This document shows positions 1 to 8,480 of a DNA stretch of 64,000 nt, piece by piece; positions within the stretch are counted from its first letter, which is position 1; each line of letters begins with the position of its first letter. A program made the translations under genes and the position numbers. The stretch comes from Nocardioides sp. Root190 (GTDB taxonomy: Bacteria > Actinomycetota > Actinomycetes > Propionibacteriales > Nocardioidaceae). The notes beneath the pieces were generated by a model. That model saw nothing but the letters and a program-made list of their open reading frames with translations, was not told the DNA's origin and did no database searches. The stretch is taken from contig NZ_LMIA01000011.1 of NCBI RefSeq assembly GCF_001428565.1, positions 142 through 64,141 of the forward strand, given 5' to 3'.

Positions 1-511
1 CCACCTCATCGGTGCCGACCAGATCCTGGGTGGGGTGCCGGGCAAGGGCTTCTTCCAGATGATGGACGGTGTCGAGGTCGGCCGGGTGAACGTCGCGGCC
101 CGTGCGTGTGGTCTGGCGTGGCGTGGTTTCGAGCTGGGTGTGGCCTATGCCCAGCAGCGCAAGACGTTCGGCAAGATCATCGCCGAGCACCAGGCGGTGT
201 TGTTCCGTATCGCTGACATGGCGACCAAGGTCGAGACCGCGCACACGATGATGGTGCGCGCGGCACGGTTGAAGGACACCGGCAAGCGGATGGACGTCGA
301 GGCCGGGATGGCCAAGATGGTCGCTGCCGAGCTGGCCAACGAGGTCGTGGAGGACTCCTTCCGCATCCACGGTGGCTACGGCTACTCCAAGGAGTACGAG
401 ATCGAGCGCCTCATGCGCGAGGTCAAGTTCATGCTCATCGGTGAGGGCACCTCCGACATCCAGAAGATGATCATCGGCCGCTCCCTCCTCAAGGACTACA
501 AGCTCAAGTGA
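1..511 (+). CDS. acyl-CoA dehydrogenase, C-terminal part (5' end outside window)
   Basis: Reads open from base 2 to the TGA at 509-511, so the N-terminal and middle domains lie upstream of the window. What remains is the C-terminal helical domain of a FAD-dependent acyl-CoA dehydrogenase, which oxidises acyl-CoA to enoyl-CoA. Visible family marks are QRKTFGKIIAEHQ, the IHGGYGYSKEYEIERLMREVK stretch and the ending IGEGTSDIQKMIIGR, where the Glu of EGT is the usual catalytic-base position. A MaoC-type hydratase follows two genes later, so the pair may work on the same acyl-CoA route (inference). Substrate chain length cannot be read from this fragment. Confidence 0.93.
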   Translation, partial: HLIGADQILGGVPGKGFFQMMDGVEVGRVNVAARACGLAWRGFELGVAYAQQRKTFGKIIAEHQAVLFRIADMATKVETAHTMMVRAARLKDTGKRMDVEAGMAKMVAAELANEVVEDSFRIHGGYGYSKEYEIERLMREVKFMLIGEGTSDIQKMIIGRSLLKDYKLK

Positions 512-540
512 CCTGAGGGCCCGCTGGACCTCCAGCGGGC

Positions 541-690
541 AGGTGGGTGCATCGTGGCCAGGGGTCTCGAGACGGCCGCGGGCGGCCTCCTCGACCTCCG
601 CTGGTCGAGGAGGTCGCGCAGCGACCGTCTCGAGACCTGGTGACCCGGTGCCGGTGCTCGCCCGCGGGCGGCCTCCTCGATCAACGGTGC
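541..690. repeat. palindromic REP-like repeat pair (two cores plus a degenerate fragment)
   Basis: Two cores of the same palindromic element lie head to head at 563-596 (reverse orientation) and 602-637 (forward), followed by a partial, degenerate copy at about 661-689. Each core has a short GC hairpin next to the 10-bp palindrome GTCTCGAGAC. Flanks such as GGGTGCATCGTGGCC and GTGACCCGGTGCCGG are shared with the cluster at 40969-41178, so the repeated unit is longer than the core. It fills the 226-base space between the dehydrogenase and the glycosyltransferase. Confidence 0.85.
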
Positions 691-724
691 CGGCGGCATC
701 GACCGACGCCGAGGGTGGATGGCC

Positions 725-737
725 TAGGGTCGCTCGC
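725..737 (+). promoter_or_regulatory. probable -10 (TAGGGT) of a leaderless promoter for the glycosyltransferase
   Basis: TAGGGT at 725-730 sits 7 nt before the GTG at 738, so transcription would begin at the start codon. No good -35 is seen, which is common for actinobacterial promoters. Confidence 0.5.
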
Positions 738-1796
738 GTGATCGCGACCGTCAGCACCGTCAAGGACACGCTCGCCAACGTCCAGCGCTTCGTCCGCGGC
801 AATCTCGCCGGAGGAGTCGACCACATGGTCGTCTTCCTCGACGGGCCGGACGCCGAGGTCGAGGCCTGGCTCGCGAGCCAGGAGCACGTCACCCACGTCG
901 TCGCTGACGAGACGTGGTGGGGCAAGCGGCCGGCCGACCTGAACAACCGGCAGCGGCTCAACGCCAACATCGCCAAGGCGCTGCTGAGCGTCGTACCGGG
1001 CGTGGACTGGCTCTTCCACGTCGACGCCGACGAGATCTGCCAGATCGACCGCAGTGTCATCGACGCCGTCCCCGCGGAGTACGACGCCGTCCGGCTCGCG
1101 CCGCTGGAAGCCGTCAGCCGCAAGCAGTGGGATGCCGACCCGACCTGGTTCAAGCGGCTGCTCGACGAGCCGGACCTCAAGCTCCTCGAGGTCCTGGGCG
1201 TGATCGACAAGCCCGCCAACGGCCACCTCTTCCACGGACACGTCGAGGGCAAGACGGCCGTACGGCCCGGCCTCGATCGCTGGCTCACCATCCACCGCAC
1301 GGTCGACGAGAAGCGCGAGGAGGTGCCGCACTTCGCGGCGGCCGGTCTCCAGGTGCTGCACTACGAGTCGTACTCCGGTGAGGACTTCGTGCGGAAGTGG
1401 AGCGCGATGCTCGCTGCGGGACCCGAGATCAGCCTCCGGCCGGTCCGCGAGCGCACCAAGCAGGCCATCCAGGCGCTCATCGGCAAGCCGCTGACCCCTG
1501 AGCTGCGCGAGCAGTACCTCATGCGGATCTTCGAGCAGACGACCGAGGACGACTTCGACACGCTGCGCGAGCTGGGACTGCTCGTGGAGGCGGACCCGAC
1601 GCTCGGCACGCACACTCCTCAGCCGCTCGATGCGGACGCGCGCGAGCAGCTCGCAGGCCTGCTGGCCGCGCTCGCGGGTGAGCCCAAGGAGGCCTTCCGG
1701 GTCTGCGGTCCTGTGGGCCCGGCGCAGGAGGCGCTCTCACGACTCGGAGCCGGTGACGGCAAGAAGTCGTGGTGGCGGAAGAATGGTCGCTCGTGA
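738..1796 (+). CDS. glycosyltransferase, family 2-like
   Basis: A 352-residue soluble protein starting at GTG 738. The open frame extends upstream to 543, but that part is the translated palindromic repeat and is not family-like. The N-terminus (IATVSTVKDTLANVQRFVRGNL...VFLDG) looks like the nucleotide-binding half of a GT-A fold glycosyltransferase, and HVDADEI near residue 95 carries the DXD metal-binding motif. The second half has no recognised domain. It probably transfers a sugar to a cell-envelope acceptor (inference). No glycan cluster surrounds it, so donor and acceptor are unknown. Its stop overlaps the next start (GTGA). Confidence 0.7.
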   Translation: MIATVSTVKDTLANVQRFVRGNLAGGVDHMVVFLDGPDAEVEAWLASQEHVTHVVADETWWGKRPADLNNRQRLNANIAKALLSVVPGVDWLFHVDADEICQIDRSVIDAVPAEYDAVRLAPLEAVSRKQWDADPTWFKRLLDEPDLKLLEVLGVIDKPANGHLFHGHVEGKTAVRPGLDRWLTIHRTVDEKREEVPHFAAAGLQVLHYESYSGEDFVRKWSAMLAAGPEISLRPVRERTKQAIQALIGKPLTPELREQYLMRIFEQTTEDDFDTLRELGLLVEADPTLGTHTPQPLDADAREQLAGLLAALAGEPKEAFRVCGPVGPAQEALSRLGAGDGKKSWWRKNGRS

Positions 1797-2842
1797 CCAC
1801 GACACCTGCCACGAAGACCAACGCCGGCAACTTCTTCGAGGACTTCTCGATCGGGCAGCGCATCGTCCACGCGACGCCCCGCACCGTCACCGAGGGTGAC
1901 CGTGCGGTCTACGGCTCGATCTACCCGACCCGGTTCGCCATCCCCTCCTCCGCCGCGTTCGCTGCGTCCGTGGGCCTGGCAGCCCACCCGGTCGAGGACC
2001 TGATCGCCTTCCACATCGCCTTCGGCAAGACCGTCCCGGACGTCTCGCTCAACGCGATCGCCAACCTCGGCTACGCCGAGTGCCGCTTCCACCAGCCGGT
2101 CGTGCCGGGCGACACCCTCGCCACCACGTCCGAGGTGATCGGCCTCAAGCAGAACTCCAACGGCAGGAGCGGCGTGGTCTACGTCCGCTCGACCGCGACC
2201 AACCAGCGCGGCGAGGTGGCGCTGGAGTGGGCCCGCTGGGTCATGGTCCACAAGCGCGACGTCGACGCACCCGCGCCCGACCCCGTCGTGCCGGAGCTCG
2301 CGTCGGTCGTCGCTCCCGCGGACCTGGTGCTCCCGTCCGGCCTGGACTTCTCCGGCTACGACTTCGCCGCGGCGGGGGAGACCCACCGCTTCGAGGACTA
2401 CGCGGTCGGTGAGCGGATCGACCACGTCGACGGCGTGACGCTCACCGAGTCCGAGCACCAGCAGGCGACCCGGCTGTGGCAGAACACCGCCAAGGTCCAC
2501 TTCAACGTCGAGGCCCGCCCCGACGGCAACCGGCTCGTGTACGGCGGCCACGTGATCTCCCTGGCCCGCGCGTTGTCCTTCAACGGGCTCGCCAACGCCC
2601 AGCTGGTCGCGGCCATCAATGCCGGCGCCCACACGGCGCCGGCCTTCGCCGGCGACACGATCTATGCGTGGTCCGAGGTGCTGGACCGTGCGGAGACCTC
2701 CGCCCCCGGCGTCGGTGCGCTCCGGCTGCGGCTGGTTGCGACCAAGGGGCGCGACGAGTCGATGACCCTGCGCGGCGAGGACGGCAAGTACGCCCCGGGC
2801 GTCCTGCTCGACCTGGACTACTGGGCGCTCGTCCCGCGCTGA
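1793..2842 (+). CDS. MaoC-family acyl-CoA hydratase (mesaconyl-CoA hydratase-like)
   Basis: A 349-residue protein with two hot-dog units. The first (FFEDFSIGQRIVHATPRTVTEGD) and second (RFEDYAVGERIDHVDGVTLTESEHQQATRLWQNTAKVHFN) each open with the 'F-ED-xxG' signature of MaoC hydratases. This double form is typical of mesaconyl-CoA or beta-methylmalyl-CoA hydratases, which add water across a CoA-linked double bond. GTG 1793 gives a 4-bp overlap with the previous stop and is preferred to the ATG at 1769, which would overlap 28 bp. Exact substrate not determined. Confidence 0.8.
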   Translation: MTTTPATKTNAGNFFEDFSIGQRIVHATPRTVTEGDRAVYGSIYPTRFAIPSSAAFAASVGLAAHPVEDLIAFHIAFGKTVPDVSLNAIANLGYAECRFHQPVVPGDTLATTSEVIGLKQNSNGRSGVVYVRSTATNQRGEVALEWARWVMVHKRDVDAPAPDPVVPELASVVAPADLVLPSGLDFSGYDFAAAGETHRFEDYAVGERIDHVDGVTLTESEHQQATRLWQNTAKVHFNVEARPDGNRLVYGGHVISLARALSFNGLANAQLVAAINAGAHTAPAFAGDTIYAWSEVLDRAETSAPGVGALRLRLVATKGRDESMTLRGEDGKYAPGVLLDLDYWALVPR

Positions 2843-2860
2843 CCGGCTGACCCGGCGGCG

Positions 2861-3364
2861 TCACCTCACCTGCACGTCCCTGATCGTGTAGGTCACCTCG
2901 TCGTCGGTCGCCATCTCGATCTGGTCGATCACGACGCGGTCGGGGTGGTCCTGGCCGGCGGGCCACACGACCTCGACCGCGGCGACGCGAGCGTCGTTGG
3001 CACGCGCGATCACGTCGTTGATCGTGAGACGGGCGTACTCCGGCGCCTCCTCGCCCCTGGTCTCGCCCCCGATGCTCGTCGCGGTGGTGACGACGCCGTC
3101 GGCGACGGTGATCGCGAGCGGCCCGACGAGCGGGCAGAAGCAGAGCACCTCGAGCCGGTAGGTGTAGTTCTGCGGCGCGAACACCGGGTAGGACCTTGCG
3201 GCGGTCCCGGCCCCGTCGGAGGGCGCCTGGCTCGTCGGCGGGCTCGCGGAGGGGGTGGTGTCGCGCGCCTCGCCGTCGTCCTCGCGACTGCAGCCGGACA
3301 CGAGCAGCGCGGTCGTCAGGACGGCAGCGACGGGCAGGAACGACGGGGTGTGCACGAGCCTCAT
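2861..3364 (-). CDS. DUF6174-type lipoprotein
   Basis: A 167-residue predicted lipoprotein: a hydrophobic signal is followed by lipobox LLVSGC, then a Ser/Pro/Thr-rich linker and a domain beginning NYTYRLEVLCFCP. The Tyr-rich start, the Cys-x-Cys pair and the later TINDVIARAND resemble DUF6174 proteins of actinobacterial envelopes, whose function is unknown. It is transcribed away from the ABC operon across a 163-base gap and is not obviously linked to it. Confidence 0.7.
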   Translation of the reverse strand: MRLVHTPSFLPVAAVLTTALLVSGCSREDDGEARDTTPSASPPTSQAPSDGAGTAARSYPVFAPQNYTYRLEVLCFCPLVGPLAITVADGVVTTATSIGGETRGEEAPEYARLTINDVIARANDARVAAVEVVWPAGQDHPDRVVIDQIEMATDDEVTYTIRDVQVR

Positions 3365-3410
3365 GATCCATCGACGTCGGCGGCAGCGGATTGGTTCCGA
3401 GCACGAAAAC

Positions 3411-3424
3411 TGAAACTTGTTCCA
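3411..3424. promoter_or_regulatory. imperfect palindrome upstream of the ABC operon
   Basis: TGAAACTTGTTCCA is an imperfect inverted repeat (TGAAAC / GTTCCA around TT) resembling TetR-type operators of the TGGAAC-nn-GTTCCA kind. It lies about 100 bases upstream of the binding-protein gene in the divergent intergenic space. The cognate regulator is unknown. Confidence 0.3.
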
Positions 3425-3527
3425 CTTTTTGGGACGAGGCCATGACTTGGATCACAGTCGACCGTTACGTTGTGATAGAGGTCTCATCGAGACCTGATTC
3501 CCGGAGTGCTCCCTGAAGGGACGAAGT

Positions 3528-5018
3528 GTGTCTGTCGTTCGATGTGCCCGGCTGCTCGTCGCAGCGGTGATGGTGATTCTCCTGGCCGCCTGCGGCTCCC
3601 AGCTCGATCCGGACACGGTGGCCAAGGTCAACGACACCAATGGTGGTGGCGGCAACCCGGCGTCCGGTGACGGAGGCGGCTCGGCCGTCGACGGCGGTGC
3701 GGTCGACGGCGGCGCCGTGGACCCCGGTGCGGCCGACCCCGGCTCCGACGGCGCTGCCGCCGGCGGCGGGACGGGTGGCACCGGCTCTGGTGGTTCGGGT
3801 GGCTCCGGTGGTTCGGGTGGCTCTGGCGGGGGCTCCGGTGGTGGATCGGCCACGGGTGGCGTGAAGCCGGGCTCCTGCGCCGGGTTCAAGAACCAGAAGG
3901 GTGTCACCGACAAGACGATCACGATCGCCAACATCTCTGACATCTCCGGGCCGGTTCCGGGCATCTTCGAGTCCGCGCAGCAGGCGACGCGTGCCTACAT
4001 CAACTACTTCAACTCGCAGGGCTCGATCTGTGGCCGCAAGCTCGAGCTGATCAACCTCGACAGCCGCGCCGACGCCGGTTCCGACCAGCAGGCCTACGTC
4101 AAGGCGTGCGACCAGGCCTTCGCCGCCGTCGGATCCATGTCGGCCTTCGACAGCGGTGGTGCGGCCACCGCCAACAGCTGTGGCCTGCCCGACCTCCGCT
4201 CGGTCATCACCAGCCCCGAGCGCCAGGACTGCAAGAGCTGCTTCGCGGCGTACTCGATCCGGACCAACCTGATCCCTGACGCGGTGTCGAAGTACTTCGC
4301 CCAGAAGTTCCCCAACGCCGTCAAGAACGCCGCCTTCCTGTACGTCAACGCAGGTGCCGCGCCCGTCAACACCAAGAGCCAGGCGGCGGGCTACGAGAAG
4401 GGCGCCGGCTGGAAGGTGACCTACCTGCAGGGCATCGACGTCGCGGAGTTCAACTTCGCGCCGTACGTCCAGCAGATGAAGTCGAAGGGCGTCAAGATCG
4501 TCACCTACGTCGGTCCGTACCAGAACTCGGTCAAGCTCCAGCAGGCCATGCAGCAGCAGGGCTTCAAGCCGGACGCGTACTTCCAGGACCCGACGATCTA
4601 CGACCAGCGCTACATCCAGCAGGCCGGGAGCGTCGCCGAGGGCACCTACATCTGGGCGGCCAACGACCTCTTCGAGAACAAGAAGAACGCCGAGATCCAG
4701 CTGTACCTCTCCTACCTGCAGCAGGTGAAGCCCGGCGCCATCCCGAACTACTACGGCCTGTACGCCTGGTCGGCAGCCCGTCTGTTCGTGGAGAAGGCCA
4801 TCGCTCTCGGAGGCAAGCTCGACCGCGGTTCGCTCGTCCAGGCCGTGCGTGCGACGACCAGCTGGACCGGGAACGGTGCGCACACCCCGATGAACCTGGG
4901 CACTGCCAACACCCCGCCCTGCGCCAAGATCGCCCAGTACAAGGGCGGCAAGTGGCAGCAGGTCTCCTCCGGCACCTACCTGTGCGGTCGCACCGTGAAC
5001 TCCGGCATCGGCGGCTGA
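3528..5018 (+). CDS. ABC transporter substrate-binding lipoprotein (branched-chain amino acid type)
   Basis: A 496-residue binding protein exported as a lipoprotein (lipobox LLAAC near residue 21). After the Cys there is a long Gly/Ser/Asp-rich tether (about residues 35-115, many GGSGGS units), then a periplasmic-binding type I domain beginning TITIANISDISGPVPGIFESAQQ. This is the Leu/Ile/Val-binding (HAAT) fold. Cysteines in CKSCF and elsewhere suggest disulfides. It opens the operon with the fused permease and two ATPases 8-14 bases apart or overlapping. The ligand may be an amino acid, amide or aromatic acid; family members vary. GTG 3528 follows a GAAGGGA ribosome site. Confidence 0.9.
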   Translation: MSVVRCARLLVAAVMVILLAACGSQLDPDTVAKVNDTNGGGGNPASGDGGGSAVDGGAVDGGAVDPGAADPGSDGAAAGGGTGGTGSGGSGGSGGSGGSGGGSGGGSATGGVKPGSCAGFKNQKGVTDKTITIANISDISGPVPGIFESAQQATRAYINYFNSQGSICGRKLELINLDSRADAGSDQQAYVKACDQAFAAVGSMSAFDSGGAATANSCGLPDLRSVITSPERQDCKSCFAAYSIRTNLIPDAVSKYFAQKFPNAVKNAAFLYVNAGAAPVNTKSQAAGYEKGAGWKVTYLQGIDVAEFNFAPYVQQMKSKGVKIVTYVGPYQNSVKLQQAMQQQGFKPDAYFQDPTIYDQRYIQQAGSVAEGTYIWAANDLFENKKNAEIQLYLSYLQQVKPGAIPNYYGLYAWSAARLFVEKAIALGGKLDRGSLVQAVRATTSWTGNGAHTPMNLGTANTPPCAKIAQYKGGKWQQVSSGTYLCGRTVNSGIGG

Positions 5019-5025
5019 CCCACCG

Positions 5026-6984
5026 ATGAGTTCCCTGTTCGCCTTCACCCTGCTGGGGCTGTTCACCGGGGCCGCCTACGCGATCATGGCCAGCGGTCTG
5101 GTGCTGACCTACGCCACGACGCGGGTCTTCAACATCGCCCACGGCGCGTTCGGCATGGTGCTGGCCTTCACCTTCTGGGACTTCAGCCAGCGCCAGGGGC
5201 TGCCGACCCTGCTGTCGCTGTTCCTGGTGCTCGGGGTGGTCGCTCCGGCGATCGGCTGGGGCATCCAGCGGTTCGTCACCCGCGGCCTCGGCGAGGGCCC
5301 GGTGTCGGTCGCACTGGTCGTCACCGTCGGACTGCTGGTCGGCCTGATCGGCCTCGCGCAGTACATCTGGCCGCCCGAGCCGCGGGTGCTGCTGCCCTTC
5401 CACGCGGAGACCGGCTGGCAGGTGGGGGACACCTACATCACCGCCCACCAGCTGATCACGATCATCTGCTCGATCGTGGTGGCGGTGGGGCTCTACCTCC
5501 TGCTGAACCGCACCAGGGTCGGCACGGCGATGCGGGCCTCGGTGGACAACCCCGAGCTGCTCAAGTTCTTCGGAGGCAAGCCGGACACCGCCGCCGCCCT
5601 CGCGTGGGCGATCGGCATGTCGCTGGCCGCCCTCGCCGGGATCCTGCTCACGCCGGTGGTCGGGCTGGACTACTACGCGCTGACGCTCCTGGTCATCAAC
5701 GCCTACGCGGCGGCGATGCTCGGTCGGCTCAAGAGCCTGCCGCTGACCTTCGCCGGCGCGATGGGCCTGGGCATCCTGGAGTCCCTGGCGGTCGCCTACC
5801 TGCCCACGGACGGCTTCTGGTCCACGATCCGGCCGGTCATCCCCGCACTGTTCCTGTTCGTCGTGGTGGTCGCGATGCCGCAGACCCAGCTGCGCATCGG
5901 CCAGGTCAAGGGCATCATCGCCGCGCCCGTCCCGACGGTCCGCAAGAGCCTCGCCTCGGGTGGTGTCCTGCTCGCGTTCGCCTTCGTCCTGATCGGGATC
6001 GTGTCGCGGGCCGACGTGCTGCTGATCGGCGTCGCGGCGACGTACGCGATGGTGATGCTCTCGCTCGTGCTGCTGACCGGGTACGGCGGCCACGTCTCGC
6101 TGGCCCAGTTCACCTTCGCCGGCGTCGGGGCGCTCGCCTACGCCAAGCTCGACGAGCCCAACCTCCTGGGACTGGTGCTCGCGGCGCTGATCGCGGCCGC
6201 TGTCGGCGCGCTCGTGGCGCTGCCCGTGCTGCGACTGACGGGGCTCTACCTCGCGCTGTCGACCCTGGCGTTCGCGGTGCTGATGGACAAGGTGATCTTC
6301 CAGGCCGACTTCGCCTTCAAGTTCAACGGCACCCTCGCGACCGAGCGGCTCTCCGTCTTCGGCATCCAGATCGCCAGCGACACGGCGTACGTGTGGTTCA
6401 TGGTCCTGGCCTTCGTGCTGATGGGGCTCTTCCTGTTGTGGCTCCGACGCGGGGCTCTCGGCCGGATCCTCATCGCCACCCGCGACAGTCCGTCGGGCTG
6501 CGGCACGCTGGGCCTGGACCTGCGCTGGTTCCGGGTCGGACTGTTCTCGCTCTCGGCCGGCATGGCCGGCGTCGCGGGCGCGCTGTTCTCCGGACTGCGG
6601 GGGACCGTGGGCGCTGCGGACTTCCTGTACTTCCAGTCGCTCCTCGTGCTGCTCGCGGCCGTCGTCTTCGGCGTCACATCGGTGACCGGGTCGCTGCTGG
6701 GCGGCACGGCCCTGATGCTGCTGCGGTCCTCCTCCCCGGAGCTGACGGCAGTGCTCTTCGCCATCCTGGGATTCGGGGCGGTGCTGCTGGCGCGGGACCC
6801 GAACGGCACCGCGAACCACCTGTTCAAGCTCGGCCGCTGGAGCACGAACCGTGTCCTTCCCCGCTGGGAGGAACAGTTCCGCGAGCGGCTCGACGGCCTG
6901 TTGAAGGCGAACCGTCCGCAGCCGGCCCGGTCCGTCGACGTCCCCGTGGAAGCAGCGATCGAAGAGCCGAAGGGAGTGTCCTGA
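5026..6984 (+). CDS. fused LivH-LivM branched-chain amino acid ABC permease
   Basis: A 652-residue polytopic membrane protein in which both permease subunits of a HAAT transporter are joined. Residues about 1-290 match LivH (FNIAHGAFGMVLAF, AMRASVDNPELLKFFGG), and about 310-620 match LivM (TGYGGHVSLAQFTFAGVGALAYA, RDSPSGCGTLGLDLRWFRVGLFSLSAGMAGVAGALF). The two EAA-like coupling loops are AMRASVDNPEL and ATRDSPSGCGTLG. Fusion fixes a 1:1 ratio; separate livH and livM genes are the usual form. The C-terminal tail of about 50 residues is cytoplasmic and charged. Eight bases after the binding-protein gene. Confidence 0.93.
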   Translation: MSSLFAFTLLGLFTGAAYAIMASGLVLTYATTRVFNIAHGAFGMVLAFTFWDFSQRQGLPTLLSLFLVLGVVAPAIGWGIQRFVTRGLGEGPVSVALVVTVGLLVGLIGLAQYIWPPEPRVLLPFHAETGWQVGDTYITAHQLITIICSIVVAVGLYLLLNRTRVGTAMRASVDNPELLKFFGGKPDTAAALAWAIGMSLAALAGILLTPVVGLDYYALTLLVINAYAAAMLGRLKSLPLTFAGAMGLGILESLAVAYLPTDGFWSTIRPVIPALFLFVVVVAMPQTQLRIGQVKGIIAAPVPTVRKSLASGGVLLAFAFVLIGIVSRADVLLIGVAATYAMVMLSLVLLTGYGGHVSLAQFTFAGVGALAYAKLDEPNLLGLVLAALIAAAVGALVALPVLRLTGLYLALSTLAFAVLMDKVIFQADFAFKFNGTLATERLSVFGIQIASDTAYVWFMVLAFVLMGLFLLWLRRGALGRILIATRDSPSGCGTLGLDLRWFRVGLFSLSAGMAGVAGALFSGLRGTVGAADFLYFQSLLVLLAAVVFGVTSVTGSLLGGTALMLLRSSSPELTAVLFAILGFGAVLLARDPNGTANHLFKLGRWSTNRVLPRWEEQFRERLDGLLKANRPQPARSVDVPVEAAIEEPKGVS

Positions 6985-6987
6985 GCC

Positions 6988-7776
6988 ATGGCGTCCACCA
7001 CCCTCCTCGAGGTCGACGACGTGATCGTCCGCTTCGGCGGCGTCACCGCGGTCAACCACGCCGCCTTCACGGCCGAGCGCGGTCGGATCACCGGACTGAT
7101 CGGCCCCAACGGGGCCGGCAAGACGACCTGCTTCAACGTCATCACCGGACTGCAGAAGCCCACCTCCGGCCGGGTGCGCTACCGCGACCGTGACGTCACC
7201 CGCTGGGCCGTCAACCGGCGCGCCAAGCACGGCATCGGCCGCACCTTCCAGCGACTCGAGGCGTTCGGCTCCCTGTCGGTCCGGGACAACGTCCGCGTCG
7301 CCCAGGAGATCCACGGTGGCCCGCTGGCCTGGCTCCGACCCGGTGGGTCCCTGCTCGGCGTCGACATCCTCCTGGAGCGAGTCGGCATCGCCGACTACGC
7401 CGAGGAGCGTGCGGACTCGATCCCGACCGGAGCGGCCCGACTGCTCGAGCTCGCGCGGGCGCTGGCCTGCGAGCCGCAGCTGCTGCTGCTCGACGAGCCG
7501 TCCTCCGGCCTGGACGAGACCGAGACCGACGCCTTCGGCGACCTGCTCAAGGAGCTCGCCGACGAGGGCTGCGCGATCCTCATGGTCGAGCACGACATGG
7601 ACCTGGTGATGACCGTCTGCGACGAGATCCACGTCCTCGACTTCGGCGAGATCATCGCGTCGGGCACGCCTGCCGACATCCGCACCGACCGCAACGTCCA
7701 GCGCGCCTACCTCGGCTACTCCGAGGACGACCCCGCTGCCGGCCACACGAGCGAGATGGAGGTGGTCACGCCATGA
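6988..7776 (+). CDS. livG: ABC transporter ATP-binding protein, LivG type
   Basis: A 262-residue ATPase energising the fused permease. Walker A is GPNGAGKTT (about residue 43), the Q-loop region is GIGRTFQRLEAF, and Walker B is LLLLDEPSSGLD; the H-loop is VEHDMDLV. The ABC signature, normally LSYGQQR or similar, is replaced by SIPTGAARLLELARAL, so the C-loop looks degenerate while everything else is intact. It overlaps livF by ATGA. LivF supplies a normal signature, so only one of the two composite ATP sites is probably fully active (inference). Confidence 0.92.
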   Translation: MASTTLLEVDDVIVRFGGVTAVNHAAFTAERGRITGLIGPNGAGKTTCFNVITGLQKPTSGRVRYRDRDVTRWAVNRRAKHGIGRTFQRLEAFGSLSVRDNVRVAQEIHGGPLAWLRPGGSLLGVDILLERVGIADYAEERADSIPTGAARLLELARALACEPQLLLLDEPSSGLDETETDAFGDLLKELADEGCAILMVEHDMDLVMTVCDEIHVLDFGEIIASGTPADIRTDRNVQRAYLGYSEDDPAAGHTSEMEVVTP

Positions 7777-8480
7777 GCATCCCCATCCTCGAGGTCGTCG
7801 ACCTGCACGCCGCCTACGGGCGGATCGAGGTGCTGCGCGGGGTCGACCTCGCCGTGCCCAAGGGCGCCGTGATGGCCCTGCTCGGCCCCAACGGCGCCGG
7901 GAAGTCGACCCTGGTCAAGGTGATCAGCGGTCAGAAGGAAGCGACCTCCGGTGACATCCACCTCGCGGGGGTGCACGTGCGCGGCGCCCGCTCGGAGGAC
8001 CTGGCCCGGGTCGGGCTGTGCACCGTGCCCGAGGGGCGCTCGGTCTTCCCCAACCTCACGGTCGAGGAGAACCTCGTGCTGATGTCCTACGCCGGTGTCC
8101 CCAAGGGCGCGATCCTCGAGACGGCGTACAACTACTTCCCGCGCCTGCACGAGCGGCGCAACCAGCTCGCGGGGACGATGTCCGGCGGTGAGCAGCAGAT
8201 GCTCGCCATGTCGCGGGCGCTCACCTCGGACCCGGCGCTCCTCCTGCTCGACGAGCTGTCGATGGGCCTCGCGCCGCTGATCGTCGACGAGCTCTACGAC
8301 ACCGTGGCCCGCATCGCCGAGTCCGGCGTCTCGATCCTCTGCATCGAGCAGTTCGCCCGGACTGCGCTCCGGGTCTCCGACTACGCCGCCGTGATGAGCG
8401 GCGGAAGGATCGTCGCCACCGGAGAACCCGGCGAGATCCTCGACACCATGGCCGACGTCATCCTGGGGGGTGCCGCATGA
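7773..8480 (+). CDS. livF: ABC transporter ATP-binding protein, LivF type
   Basis: A 235-residue ATPase, the second nucleotide-binding subunit of the transporter. Walker A is GPNGAGKST, the family mark VPEGRSVFPNLTVEENL is present, the signature is canonical (MSGGEQQMLAMSRAL), and Walker B is LLLLDELSMGLAP with H-loop region CIEQF. The start overlaps livG (ATGA) and its stop overlaps the following secreted-protein gene (ATGA), indicating one translationally coupled operon. Confidence 0.94.
   Translation: MSIPILEVVDLHAAYGRIEVLRGVDLAVPKGAVMALLGPNGAGKSTLVKVISGQKEATSGDIHLAGVHVRGARSEDLARVGLCTVPEGRSVFPNLTVEENLVLMSYAGVPKGAILETAYNYFPRLHERRNQLAGTMSGGEQQMLAMSRALTSDPALLLLDELSMGLAPLIVDELYDTVARIAESGVSILCIEQFARTALRVSDYAAVMSGGRIVATGEPGEILDTMADVILGGAA

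Noticed and set aside
543-737. N-terminal extension of the glycosyltransferase frame
   Set aside because: It is the translated palindromic repeat, and a leaderless -10 stands just before GTG 738.
4564-7746. 1060-codon minus-strand open frame
   Set aside because: Antisense to the binding protein, permease and livG; composition is that of a high-GC shadow frame, with no recognisable domain.
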